Of a DNA stretch of 64,000 nt, positions 49,128-57,573 are shown piece after piece. Location: positions 496,001 through 560,000 of the forward strand of contig NZ_VKKH01000002.1 of assembly GCF_007197995.1 (NCBI RefSeq), in the 5' to 3' direction. The notes below the pieces were generated by a model. That model was not told the DNA's origin. It ran no database searches and worked only from the letters and a program-made list of their open reading frames with translations. Source of the DNA: Aliiglaciecola sp. M165. Lineage in GTDB: Bacteria; Pseudomonadota; Gammaproteobacteria; Enterobacterales; Alteromonadaceae. A program made the translations under genes and the position numbers. Each line of letters opens with the position of its first letter. Positions within the stretch are counted from its first letter, which is position 1.

Positions 49128-50351
49128 TTGGCTGCGTATGCCTACAAAGCGATCAATCAAAGCGGTCGGAATAAGAGCGGTGTTTTAGAGGGTGATAATG
49201 CGCGCCATATTCGCCAACAACTGCGCGAAATGAGCCTAATCCCCCTCGAAGTTGAACAAGTTACGGAAAAAGATAAACGTGACAGTTCAGGCGGATTCGC
49301 ATTATTCAAACGAGGTATCTCTGCCAGTGACTTGGCCCTGTTGACACGCCAAATCGCTACTCTGGTAGAATCTGCCCTGCCCATCGAAGAAGCGTTGATG
49401 GCAGTTGCCGAACAATGTGAGAAGCCTCGACATAAAAACATGATGATGGCGGTTCGCAGTAAAGTCGTTGAAGGTCACTCACTAGCCGACGCCATGGCTG
49501 AATTCCCAAATGTATTTGACGAGCTATTTCGGGCCATGGTGGCAGCAGGAGAGAAATCGGGCCATTTAGATACCGTGCTCAATCGTTTGGCTGATTACAC
49601 TGAAAAACGCCAACAAACTCGAAGCCAGATCACCCAGGCCATGGTGTATCCAGCCATCATGCTGTTTTTTGCCTTCGGCATTGTGTTCCTATTGCTGACG
49701 GTTGTGGTTCCTAAAATTGTTGGCCAATTTGACAACATGGGACAAGAGCTTCCTACCATTACCTCGGTATTGATCGCAGTCAGTACCTGGCTGCAAGATT
49801 ATGGTTTGATTTTAATTGGCTTGATTATCGTGTTGGTCATAGTGATGCAAAGAGTCTTGCAAAAACCGGCAATGAAACTCAAATATCATCAATTAATTCT
49901 GCGCTTGCCGCTGATTGGCAAAGTCTCCAAAGGGCTAAACACAGCACGATTTGCCAGCACCTTGAGCATCTTAACCGCGAGTGCTGTACCACTATTAGAA
50001 GCCATGCGCATCGCCGGAGATGTGTTAGAAAACCTGCATATCAAAAATTTGGTTGCCGAAGCAAGCGTCAGTGTAAAAGAAGGCTCAAGCCTGCGTGCAG
50101 CACTGGAGAAAACCAAAGTATTTCCGCCAATGATGATGCATATGATTGCGTCTGGCGAGCGAAGCGGTGAGCTTCAGCAAATGTTGAAGCGCGCAGCTGA
50201 TAACCAAGACAGGGAATTTGAAGCCTTGGTTGGTGTCACACTAAAAGTATTTGAACCGGTTTTAATCGTTAGTATGGCAGCCATCGTGTTGTTTATCGTA
50301 CTGGCAATTTTACAACCAATATTGGCACTTAATAATATGGTGAACGTGTAA
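49128..50351 (+). CDS. gspF: Type II secretion inner-membrane platform protein GspF
   Basis: 407 residues from TTG at 49128, which follows GGGAGG and fits the family start (AAYAYKAINQSG). Two T2SSF domains: ISASDLALLTRQIATLVESALPIEEAL, then a repeat around GLNTARFASTLSILTASAVPLLEAM. Hydrophobic helices at about 172-195, 222-242 and 375-400. Contacts GspE and GspL. Confidence 0.94.
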   Translation: MAAYAYKAINQSGRNKSGVLEGDNARHIRQQLREMSLIPLEVEQVTEKDKRDSSGGFALFKRGISASDLALLTRQIATLVESALPIEEALMAVAEQCEKPRHKNMMMAVRSKVVEGHSLADAMAEFPNVFDELFRAMVAAGEKSGHLDTVLNRLADYTEKRQQTRSQITQAMVYPAIMLFFAFGIVFLLLTVVVPKIVGQFDNMGQELPTITSVLIAVSTWLQDYGLILIGLIIVLVIVMQRVLQKPAMKLKYHQLILRLPLIGKVSKGLNTARFASTLSILTASAVPLLEAMRIAGDVLENLHIKNLVAEASVSVKEGSSLRAALEKTKVFPPMMMHMIASGERSGELQQMLKRAADNQDREFEALVGVTLKVFEPVLIVSMAAIVLFIVLAILQPILALNNMVNV

Positions 50352-50791
50352 TGAAAATGAAAACATCAAAGCAAGGTGGCTTTACTCTCATTGAGGTGAT
50401 GGTAGTGCTACTGATAATTGGCATTATGGCCGGTTTGGTTGCCCCGCAAATTTTGGGAACACAAGAGGAAGCTCAACGCAAAGCAGCCGCGGTTGATATT
50501 CAATCTCTGGAAAGTGCGCTAACACGGTATAAACTGAGCAACAATCGTTTCCCTACAACTGAACAGGGCTTAGAGGCATTGATTAGTCAGCCGACTATTG
50601 ATCCGATCCCTCGTAACTATCCTGAAGGCGGCTATATCACACGTCTACCTAATGACCCGTGGGACAACCCGTATCAATTAATTAGCCCAGGAGAAATTGG
50701 TCAGATTGACATTTTCTCTAATGGTCCGGACGGTGAGCCTGGCACTGATGATGACATTGGTAACTGGAACCTCAACGATTATCTTAACTAA
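50351..50791 (+). CDS. gspG: Major pseudopilin GspG
   Basis: 146 residues. Prepilin cleavage motif QGG|FTLIEVMVVLLIIGI with the conserved Glu5. C-terminal calcium-loop region GGYITRLPNDPWDNPYQL, NGPDGEPGTDDDIGNW is typical of GspG. Builds the pseudopilus shaft. Start overlaps the gspF stop. Confidence 0.96.
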   Translation: MKMKTSKQGGFTLIEVMVVLLIIGIMAGLVAPQILGTQEEAQRKAAAVDIQSLESALTRYKLSNNRFPTTEQGLEALISQPTIDPIPRNYPEGGYITRLPNDPWDNPYQLISPGEIGQIDIFSNGPDGEPGTDDDIGNWNLNDYLN

Positions 50792-50807
50792 ATCATAAGC
50801 CCATACC

Positions 50808-51446
50808 ATGCAAGCACGGCCATTTCGCTTTGAGCGAATAAGTTCTCAACAAGGTTTTACTCTCATCGAGATAATGGCGGTGCTAGCGATTATGGGGCTG
50901 GTGATTAGCCTGGTCACCTTTCGAAACTTTGCCACAACACCCTCCGAAGCATTAGAAAAACAAGCCAAACGCTTTCAAGTGGTGGTTGACATGGCTTCAG
51001 ACTTTGCCGTACTCAATCAACAAGAAATTGGCATTCGTATCGAGACAAAAACCAATGAATACATGTTCATGTGGTTAGATGAAGAACAAAACTGGCAATT
51101 GCTTGAGGGCCAAAATACGTTCGCTAAGTATGCGCTCCCGGAGCCCTTTACGCTGCAACTCGAACTAGACAATTTAGCTTGGGTAGAAGAGGACAATTTA
51201 TTTAGTGATGGCATTTTTGATGAGTCCCTATCCTTTGATGAAGACCGCGTTGAAATAGGCCAAGATGAGGAAGAAAAGAAGCTTCCGCCTCCACAAATTT
51301 TATTGCTTTCCAGTGGCGATATCACACCATTTAGCTTAACCCTGATTTACGAGCCTGAGTTTAGCAGCGACGACCCGGTATATTTTAAACTCAACGCTTT
51401 AGATACGGCGCCAATTGAACGCCTCGGCCCTCTGGATGCTATATGA
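50808..51446 (+). CDS. gspH: Minor pseudopilin GspH
   Basis: 212 residues with cleavage motif QQG|FTLIEIMAVLAIMGLV. Glu5 is present. The region at about residues 124-160 is an unusually acidic insertion (EEDNLFSDGIFDESLSFDED, then GQDEEEKK). Overlaps gspI by ATGA. Confidence 0.92.
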   Translation: MQARPFRFERISSQQGFTLIEIMAVLAIMGLVISLVTFRNFATTPSEALEKQAKRFQVVVDMASDFAVLNQQEIGIRIETKTNEYMFMWLDEEQNWQLLEGQNTFAKYALPEPFTLQLELDNLAWVEEDNLFSDGIFDESLSFDEDRVEIGQDEEEKKLPPPQILLLSSGDITPFSLTLIYEPEFSSDDPVYFKLNALDTAPIERLGPLDAI

Positions 51447-51850
51447 TGATGGCCAACTTGACATCCAATGCATGTAAATCCAGTGGCTTTACCTTACTTG
51501 AAGTGATGCTTGCATTACTGATTTTTGCACTCACGGGCACCGCAATTATGAAAGCGGCGACCGACCATCTTAATGGCGTAAGCCAGATTGAAGATATAAC
51601 CTTTGCTACCTGGGTCGCTAACAACCGCCTGACACAACTCAATATCTACACCACTTGGCCGCCCAAAGATAATGAAAAAGGTTCCGAAGTCATGGCAGGC
51701 AGAACCTGGTATTGGCAGCAAAAAATACTAAAAACACCCGATGAAGATTTACTGGGGATTGAGATTTCAGTGGGCACTGAAGAAGACTATGAACGCACCG
51801 TTACCAGCGTCACCAGCTACTTAGCCAAGCCAAAGGTTGTGCCGCAGTGA
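51443..51850 (+). CDS. gspI: Minor pseudopilin GspI
   Basis: 135 residues with cleavage motif SSG|FTLLEVMLALLIFALTG, and WVANNRLTQLNIYTTWPP, typical of GspI. It forms the pseudopilus tip with GspJ and GspK. Coupled by overlaps to gspH and gspJ. Confidence 0.93.
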   Translation: MMMANLTSNACKSSGFTLLEVMLALLIFALTGTAIMKAATDHLNGVSQIEDITFATWVANNRLTQLNIYTTWPPKDNEKGSEVMAGRTWYWQQKILKTPDEDLLGIEISVGTEEDYERTVTSVTSYLAKPKVVPQ

Positions 51851-52491
51851 CAATTAAGCGCTCTTTTCAATCACGCCAATCTGGTTTCACCATTATTGAA
51901 ATCATGATTGCTGTGGCCATCTTCACACTCATTGGCTTAGCTTCCACCAGCGTGCTGACCAGCGTGATTGATAGCGACGAAATATCTGAACGCCGCTTTT
52001 CCAAACTACAGGAATTGCAACGGGCGATGATTACCATCGAGCGAGACTTACTACAAGCGGTACCCAGAGTCATTCGTATTGAGGGGCAGGATAATAATCT
52101 GGTGATGAGCGGTGGCAAAGACCTGTTTGAAAGTGAAGCCTTTGGCTTAGGTTTTGTTCGAGCTGGATGGCAAAACCCGCAGCTGATGTTGCCCAGAAGT
52201 ACCCTACAAAGTGTGGCTTATCGGTTGCAAGAGGGTCGACTGGAACGACTTTTTGGTAACTATGTTGATAATGTCATTGGTTATGAGCCCAAAGTCCGTG
52301 TGCTGTTAACCGGCATTGAAGATTTTCAGGTGAGCTTTTTGCTTGAAGCCGAGGAAGATCTCAATGATGAAGACGTATGGGAAGATAATTTCTCACAGGG
52401 CGCTATTCCCATCGCCGTGTCAATTAGAATACAAAGCGAAGAGTTTGGCTTGATCAAACGTGATTTCTTGCTTAGTTCAGAGGGTTCTTAA
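51847..52491 (+). CDS. gspJ: Minor pseudopilin GspJ
   Basis: 214 residues from GTG (GTGA overlap with the gspI stop). Cleavage motif QSG|FTIIEIMIAVAIFTLIG. RFSKLQELQRAMITIERDLLQAVPR and VAYRLQEGRLER are family blocks. Tip complex subunit. Confidence 0.93.
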   Translation: MTIKRSFQSRQSGFTIIEIMIAVAIFTLIGLASTSVLTSVIDSDEISERRFSKLQELQRAMITIERDLLQAVPRVIRIEGQDNNLVMSGGKDLFESEAFGLGFVRAGWQNPQLMLPRSTLQSVAYRLQEGRLERLFGNYVDNVIGYEPKVRVLLTGIEDFQVSFLLEAEEDLNDEDVWEDNFSQGAIPIAVSIRIQSEEFGLIKRDFLLSSEGS

Positions 52492-52493
52492 GG

Positions 52494-53606
52494 GTGCGGT
52501 TTGCTGTTCAAAAACGACAAAAAGGTGTGGCCCTGATCGTGGTCCTCATGCTAGTCGCCCTTGTTGCCGTAATCGGCACTGAAATGGCTAGCCGGCTACA
52601 ACTACATGTTACCCGCGCCACCAATATCAAAGATAACAACCAAGCCTATTGGTACGCCATGGGTGCAGAACAATTCGCCAAAAAATCTATCATTGAACTG
52701 CTAGAAAGAAACAACAACGTAGTGTCTCTGGAAGGGGGTTGGTCCGATGAATTTACCTTTCCTCTGGAAGGTGGCGGAATTCAAGCTCAACTGATGGATA
52801 TGCAAACCTGTTTTAATTTGAACGCTATCAATGCCGCCAACGTGAACAATGACGCTGGAAATAACGCTCAAGCTGGTCAGCGTAATCGTAACGATTCGAA
52901 TAACACAAATAACAATGATAATGGCGAAAACGCTCAACAAAACACCCCCCAACCAGCGCCCAGACAAGCTTCTCCCGATGGAGCACCACCCGCTGAGGCA
53001 GAAGCCTTTGAGCGATTACTGACCGAAGCAATCCCCGAATTAGACAGTTACGCTAAGGAAGTTGTCAGAGACTCCCTTATCGATTGGTTAGATGAAGACG
53101 ACGAACTCACTCAATCTGGTGCAGAAGATGCCGACTACGGCGCCTTGGTCAACCCGTATTTAGCCGCCAATGGGTTGATGGTCAGCAAATCAGAATTAAG
53201 ATTGGTGAATGGCGTACAGCCGCAGTGGATAAACGCTTTGATGCCATTGGTATGTGTTATCCCCACCGTTAGCCAATTAAAGATCAATATCAATACGGTA
53301 AAAGAAGAGCAAGCGCCGGTATTGGCAGCATTAACGGGTGTGCCCTTATCTGATATACAAAGCCTTATCGGTAATCGAGAGCCAAGCGGATACGAAAATG
53401 TACAAGATTTTCTGAGTGAATCGCTGTTTTCCAATTATCCGCTTAGCGATGTACAACGACAATGGTTTGATATTAAAACAGAATACTTTTTATTACATAC
53501 CAAGACCCGTTACAATAACGCCAGTTTTGCTATGTCTTCACTACTGAAAGTAGAAAACGATGACACAGTGACAGTCATTCGGCGCGAATTTGGAGGAATA
53601 CGTTGA
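52494..53606 (+). CDS. gspK: Minor pseudopilin GspK with Asn/Gln-rich insertion
   Basis: 370 residues from GTG. Cleavage motif QKG|VALIVVLMLVALVAV lacks Glu5, as normal for GspK, which caps the pseudopilus. CFNLNAIN and LPLVCVIPTVSQLKININT are family blocks. Residues about 115-165 hold a low-complexity insertion rich in Asn, Gln and Pro, breaking the globular domain between the conserved CFNLN segment and FERLLTEAIPELD. Confidence 0.93.
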   Translation: MRFAVQKRQKGVALIVVLMLVALVAVIGTEMASRLQLHVTRATNIKDNNQAYWYAMGAEQFAKKSIIELLERNNNVVSLEGGWSDEFTFPLEGGGIQAQLMDMQTCFNLNAINAANVNNDAGNNAQAGQRNRNDSNNTNNNDNGENAQQNTPQPAPRQASPDGAPPAEAEAFERLLTEAIPELDSYAKEVVRDSLIDWLDEDDELTQSGAEDADYGALVNPYLAANGLMVSKSELRLVNGVQPQWINALMPLVCVIPTVSQLKININTVKEEQAPVLAALTGVPLSDIQSLIGNREPSGYENVQDFLSESLFSNYPLSDVQRQWFDIKTEYFLLHTKTRYNNASFAMSSLLKVENDDTVTVIRREFGGIR

Positions 53607-54799
53607 TGGAAAATCTTGTTATCCGGTTGGGTTCAACCACCAGTGATCCGGTTCACTGGCTGGTATGGTCTGGCCATGAGCAAGAGATTATTGCTTCAGG
53701 TGTATTAGATGATGCGTCGCAGTTGTCGTCGTTATCTCAACGTGCAGGTTCACGCCCAATCACAGCATTGGTGCCAGGTTGCGACGTACTGTTGAAATGG
53801 GTCACTATGCCCGCCAAAGCTTCTCGTAAAGCCTTGACCGCTATCCCTTTCATGCTAGAAGAAGATCTCAGCACTGATATTACTGAACAGTTTTTTGCCT
53901 TGGGTGACAAAAAAGCCCTGCAACAAGCGGTGGCCGTGGTCAACAGAGAAAAAATGCAATCCTGGTTAGACGCGATTGAATCAGCAGGATTGTTTTGCGA
54001 CAAAATGCTGCCTGATGTGCTAGCCGTGCCCTACTTGCAAGATGCTTGGAGCCTGGTCACGCTTGGAGACTTGGCTATTATCCGCCAGGACCAGTGGCAA
54101 GGATTGCAAGGCGACTCGATATGGGTATTACCGGCCATAGAGCACTTTGCCAAACAGCAAACAACACCGCTGAAAATCGCCAATCACAGTGATCAGGACA
54201 TCACACGTTTAGCTAATGTTGAAGTTTTAGCACAACCACTAGAGATGCCCATGCAGTTATTAGCAACAGGCGCATTGAAATCCTCATTTAATTTGTTGCA
54301 AGGCGAGTTTAAAGCCAAACAACAAAGCAGTGGAAATTGGCGACAGTGGCGAGTGGCAGCAGTCCTGGCAATTGTCGCTTTCCTAGTTACCTTCATTGAC
54401 AAACAGGTTGAACTGAATCGCCTGGAAACGCAAAACGCAGCGCTGAGCGAGCAAATGTTGTCAGAATACAAACGGGCATTTCCAAATAAATCCCAACCAC
54501 GTCAAATTCGTCGTGCTATGGAAAATGGCTTGGCGCAACTAGAGCGGGGCGGCGGCAGTGCTTCTATGCTGGCAATGATGACGCAGCTCACCAATGCGTT
54601 TCAGAGCAGTAATGTGAAACCTCAAACCTTACGCTTTGACAGTGCCCGTTCAGAATTGCGTTTGCAGGCTGTTGCCGGACAGTATGAAGACCTAGAGCAA
54701 TTTAAACGCCTGGCCGAACAACAAGGTTTTGTTGTGCAACAAGGTGCAATTAATAATAAAGACAGCCAAGTCATTGGCTCAATGACGATTCGGAGCTGA
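53606..54799 (+). CDS. gspL: Type II secretion protein GspL
   Basis: 397 residues from ATG 53606, overlapping the gspK stop; GGAGG lies upstream. Actin-like cytoplasmic domain (ENLVIRLGSTTSDPVHWLVW, ITALVPGCDVLLKWVTMPAK, ALTAIPFMLEEDLSTDI), transmembrane helix at about 250-266 (WRVAAVLAIVAFLVTFID) and a periplasmic ferredoxin-like domain. Anchors GspE to the membrane with GspM. Confidence 0.93.
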   Translation: MENLVIRLGSTTSDPVHWLVWSGHEQEIIASGVLDDASQLSSLSQRAGSRPITALVPGCDVLLKWVTMPAKASRKALTAIPFMLEEDLSTDITEQFFALGDKKALQQAVAVVNREKMQSWLDAIESAGLFCDKMLPDVLAVPYLQDAWSLVTLGDLAIIRQDQWQGLQGDSIWVLPAIEHFAKQQTTPLKIANHSDQDITRLANVEVLAQPLEMPMQLLATGALKSSFNLLQGEFKAKQQSSGNWRQWRVAAVLAIVAFLVTFIDKQVELNRLETQNAALSEQMLSEYKRAFPNKSQPRQIRRAMENGLAQLERGGGSASMLAMMTQLTNAFQSSNVKPQTLRFDSARSELRLQAVAGQYEDLEQFKRLAEQQGFVVQQGAINNKDSQVIGSMTIRS

Positions 54800-54800
54800 G

Positions 54801-55280
54801 ATGAAAGAATTATTAGCTAAATTTCAGCAACTCAGTGAACGTGAAAAGGTCCTGGTAATCGTTGCTGGCATTTTTGTTGTGGTGTTTTTCTTTTATTTTG
54901 TAGTGTGGGCGCCAATGAATGACGCGCTTGCCACTCAACGAAAGAATATTCAAACCAAACAAACTGATCTGGTATGGATTAAACAAAATGCCAATCGCGC
55001 AGTGCAACTCAGAGCCGGCTCAGGTGCCAGTGCGAGCTTTTCCGGATCCTTACCTCAAGCAGTTAACCAGACAGCAAGCCGAGTCAATATTGCAATTTCT
55101 CGCATGCAACCTCAGGGAGAAGAGTTGAAGGTATGGGTCGATCAAGCGCCGTTTAATGACGTACTGAGTTGGTTGCAAAGCTTAGAAGCTCGTGGGATCA
55201 GGATCATTAATGTTGACCTGGCCGAAGCTGATTCGCCGGGCATGGTTAAAGTCAGAAGTCTGCAGTTAGGGAAATCATGA
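54801..55280 (+). CDS. gspM: Type II secretion protein GspM
   Basis: 159 residues: cytoplasmic SEREKVLVI, one transmembrane helix (about 18-38) and a periplasmic domain with AVNQTASRVNIAISRMQPQGE and VLSWLQSLEARGI. Partner of GspL. One base after the gspL stop, overlaps gspN by ATGA. Confidence 0.92.
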   Translation: MKELLAKFQQLSEREKVLVIVAGIFVVVFFFYFVVWAPMNDALATQRKNIQTKQTDLVWIKQNANRAVQLRAGSGASASFSGSLPQAVNQTASRVNIAISRMQPQGEELKVWVDQAPFNDVLSWLQSLEARGIRIINVDLAEADSPGMVKVRSLQLGKS

Positions 55281-56038
55281 ATCAAGTTATAAAATGGGTG
55301 TTGTTAGGCTTGGTAGTCTATCTTGTTTTTCTGCTTGCTAAACTTCCAGCGAGCCAAGTCATCCACAGAATTCCGTTACCTGACAACATCATTGTAAGCA
55401 ATGTCGAAGGTACAATTTGGTCCGGAAATGCTGGCAACGTATTCGTCAACAACATCGCCATAGACAACGTGCATTGGGAAGCCTCCTTTTGGTCACTTTT
55501 GATCGGAAATTTGTCTTTAGACATTGAGGCAGGCACCTTGCGGGACAGTTCGACGATATTTATTCAAGGTCCCCTGGTCGTTGATATGTTTAATCCTAAT
55601 CATATCCAAACCCATGATCTTAGCATTTATGTTCCGGCCAAAATGGCGATTGCACAGGTTTCATTGCCTGTTTATGCCGATGCATCGGGTCGCTTCAGAG
55701 TCGATATTCAAGAGCTCGACTACTTTAATGCATGCCGCTCTCTGACAGGCACAGGTCAATGGATAAATGCTGGATTGTCAGGCTTACAAGGATTGAACGC
55801 ACCATTAGATTTGGGCAATTTCTCGGCGGATCTTCGTTGTGATGGCGTGCAAGTGCTAGTGCAAGTCAAACAGCCGAACGTGTTCAATCTGACCGCAGAC
55901 GTCAGAGTCGCCCACAACGCAAAATGGTCCATTGATGGTCGCTTTAAACCTGCAGACGAATTGCCTGAACAAGTAAAGTCAGCCGCGCAATTTTTTGGAC
56001 GAACAGACGCCCAGGGTTTTTATAATATCAACTTTTAA
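55277..56038 (+). CDS. gspN: Type II secretion protein GspN
   Basis: 253 residues with an N-terminal membrane anchor (VLLGLVVYLVFLLAKLPA). VEGTIWSGNAGNVFVNNIAIDNVHWEAS and LTGTGQWINAGLSGLQG are typical. GspN is not essential in many T2SS. Its 3' end lies inside a 152-bp repeat and overlaps, on the other strand, a leftover piece of yrfG. Confidence 0.9.
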   Translation: MNQVIKWVLLGLVVYLVFLLAKLPASQVIHRIPLPDNIIVSNVEGTIWSGNAGNVFVNNIAIDNVHWEASFWSLLIGNLSLDIEAGTLRDSSTIFIQGPLVVDMFNPNHIQTHDLSIYVPAKMAIAQVSLPVYADASGRFRVDIQELDYFNACRSLTGTGQWINAGLSGLQGLNAPLDLGNFSADLRCDGVQVLVQVKQPNVFNLTADVRVAHNAKWSIDGRFKPADELPEQVKSAAQFFGRTDAQGFYNINF

Positions 56039-56118
56039 AGGGTTGATTTTTAATATCATTTAACAAGACTCGATAGTCTTCTATGGCTGGAAACTCGTTA
56101 ATTTCGCGACTTTCCATC
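55967..56118. repeat. 152-bp direct repeat, copy 1 (gspN-yrfG junction)
   Basis: This segment recurs at 56736-56887 with a constant offset of 769 bases. By eye there are three mismatches and no gaps. It covers the last 24 codons of gspN and, on the other strand, the last 30 codons of yrfG, which therefore overlapped tail to tail before the insertion. Confidence 0.95.
56028..56118 (-). pseudogene. 3' fragment of yrfG (duplicate)
   Basis: Read on the minus strand it encodes MESREINEFPAIEDYRVLL and a terminal DIKNQPFKS before a stop, the same as the end of the intact YrfG except for two residues. There is no upstream part of the gene; similarity stops at 56118. It is a by-product of the 152-bp duplication. 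Confidence 0.85.
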
Positions 56119-56242
56119 ACGGTACAGGTCTAAGATGCGACTAAACAAAATCAGTGTCCGTTACTGCACTCAATTATTTCCTCGATAACGGCACTGACAT
56201 CAGTTAATACTAATGCGAGTGACGCGTCAGCAGCATTCCATT

Positions 56243-56707
56243 TCATAACCGCTCCACCTTTATCTTTTTACCATATTTACCAATTAATGTTTTCAACTCT
56301 TCAAAGTCTACACGATAGTTTTTAAGCGGTATTTCATATTGGGGCAATATAAGTTCTCTACTTCTTTTTAATTCAAGTACGATTTTGTTTGAGTGTTTTT
56401 GAAACCTAATAACTTCGATATCAGCCCAATAAAACCTTATTGTTTCATGTTTTTTGAAAACACCGATAAATTCGTCTGAAATCCCAAGATATGCTCCCTT
56501 AGTGTATCTATCTGAGATGTGGCTAACGACAATCACTATAGGAAGAATTATAACAAGCGCCCACGAAAATCGAAGCCTGCCAAATTCTTCACCAACTAAT
56601 CCGTCGTTGCTATAAATCAAAAAAATAGAAAACAACAATATTGGTAATAATATCGTGTAAGACATTAGTACCGCTGAAGACTTATATTTATATTTATATT
56701 TATTCAT
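56243..56707 (-). CDS. Small two-helix membrane protein, STM3941-like, on an inserted segment
   Basis: 154 residues. Two hydrophobic helices (SYTILLPILLFSIFLIY, about 14-30, and WALVIILPIVIVVSHI, about 50-65), followed by a cytoplasmic PH-like domain (GISDEFIGVFKKHETIRFYWADIEVIRF, KIVLELKRSREL). This layout resembles STM3941-family proteins as I remember them, some of which sit near polymorphic toxin loci; no toxin is present here. The gene is AT-rich compared with its neighbours and is the only coding content between the two repeats. Function unknown. Confidence 0.65.
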   Translation of the reverse strand: MNKYKYKYKSSAVLMSYTILLPILLFSIFLIYSNDGLVGEEFGRLRFSWALVIILPIVIVVSHISDRYTKGAYLGISDEFIGVFKKHETIRFYWADIEVIRFQKHSNKIVLELKRSRELILPQYEIPLKNYRVDFEELKTLIGKYGKKIKVERL

Positions 56708-56735
56708 TCTATATATGCAAGAGATTAGGTCTTCC

Positions 56736-56807
56736 GAACAAGTAAAGTCAGCCGCGCAATTTTTTGGACGAACAGACGCCCAGGGTTTTTATAATATCAA
56801 ATTTTAA
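56736..56807 (+). pseudogene. 3' fragment of gspN (duplicate)
   Basis: Encodes EQVKSAAQFFGRTDAQGF followed by YNIKF and a stop, the end of GspN with one change (Asn to Lys). There is no start or upstream part, because similarity begins at 56736. Not expected to be expressed. Confidence 0.85.
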
Positions 56808-56887
56808 AGGGTTGATTTCTAATATCATTTAACAAGACTCGATAGTCTTCTATGGCTGGAAACTCGTTAATTTCGCGGCTTTCCATC
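56736..56887. repeat. 152-bp direct repeat, copy 2 (gspN-yrfG junction)
   Basis: Second copy of the segment at 55967-56118. It contains the true 3' end of yrfG on the minus strand and an orphan gspN tail on the plus strand. The copies differ at 56031/56800 (C/A) and at one base in each of the two following lines. Confidence 0.95.
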
Positions 56888-57480
56888 TGGCTGTCGGGGT
56901 TTTTAACTGCTAACAAATGTTTGATACCAAACTGTTGCGCCGCATGCAAAATGTTGATGCTGTCATCAACAAAAAGTGTGCTTTTGGGGTCAAAATCCAG
57001 TCGTTTTTGCAATTGCTGCCATAATTTTTGCGATTCTTTGGTAACGCCAAATTCATGGGTGGAAATAAGCGTATCGATATGGCTGTCAAGTTGAGTATGT
57101 TCAACTTTTAGCGACAGGCTGTCTGGATGTGCATTGGTCACCAAAACCACTTCTCTGCCACTTTCGTGTAGTGCATCTAAAAAGGGAATTGTATCGTCTC
57201 GCATGCTAATGAGGTGATTAATTTCCTGTTTGGCTTCGACAATGTCCATGTCCAATTTTTGCGCCCAGTAATCCAGACAATACCAATTAATTGTGCCCAT
57301 CACCTTTTGATATTCCTGATGCATGAACTCTTTACTTTCCTCCAGGCTGATCCCATGCTTTTTTGCCATTTTTTCAGGTAGCAATTGCATCCAAAAATGA
57401 TTGTCAAAATGCAGGTCCAAAAGAGTCCCATCCATATCTAATAAAACAGTTTTAATTTGCGACCAGGGCAGCATTGGCAA
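56797..57480 (-). CDS. yrfG: HAD-family hydrolase YrfG (GMP/IMP nucleotidase-like)
   Basis: 227 residues. HAD motif I VLLDMDGTLLDLHFDNHFW, motif II VVLVTNAHPDS, conserved Lys in GVTKESQKLW and motif IV TLFVDDSINIL. E. coli YrfG dephosphorylates purine nucleotides. The start is TTG 57480 with AAGGAT well spaced; ATG 57474 is an alternative. In E. coli it neighbours hslR and nudE, and the same neighbours occur here with the T2SS in between. Confidence 0.9.
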   Translation of the reverse strand: MPMLPWSQIKTVLLDMDGTLLDLHFDNHFWMQLLPEKMAKKHGISLEESKEFMHQEYQKVMGTINWYCLDYWAQKLDMDIVEAKQEINHLISMRDDTIPFLDALHESGREVVLVTNAHPDSLSLKVEHTQLDSHIDTLISTHEFGVTKESQKLWQQLQKRLDFDPKSTLFVDDSINILHAAQQFGIKHLLAVKNPDSQMESREINEFPAIEDYRVLLNDIRNQPFKI

Positions 57481-57573
57481 GTTTGTTATCCTTCAGGTAA
57501 AGTAACTAAAAAGCGGTTCATGGGTTAATTCCCATCGACCAGGTTGTCTCCCTTAGTGTAGCGCGATAGGTTA

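Noticed and set aside
53735-54471. Minus-strand frames of 88-92 codons inside gspL
   Set aside because: Shadows of gspL, which is fixed by overlaps with gspK and by spacing to gspM.
55967-56887. Insertion sequence or integron cassette
   Set aside because: No transposase or integrase frame, no terminal inverted repeats or clear attC-like site, and the flanking repeats are copies of host gene ends rather than a short target duplication.
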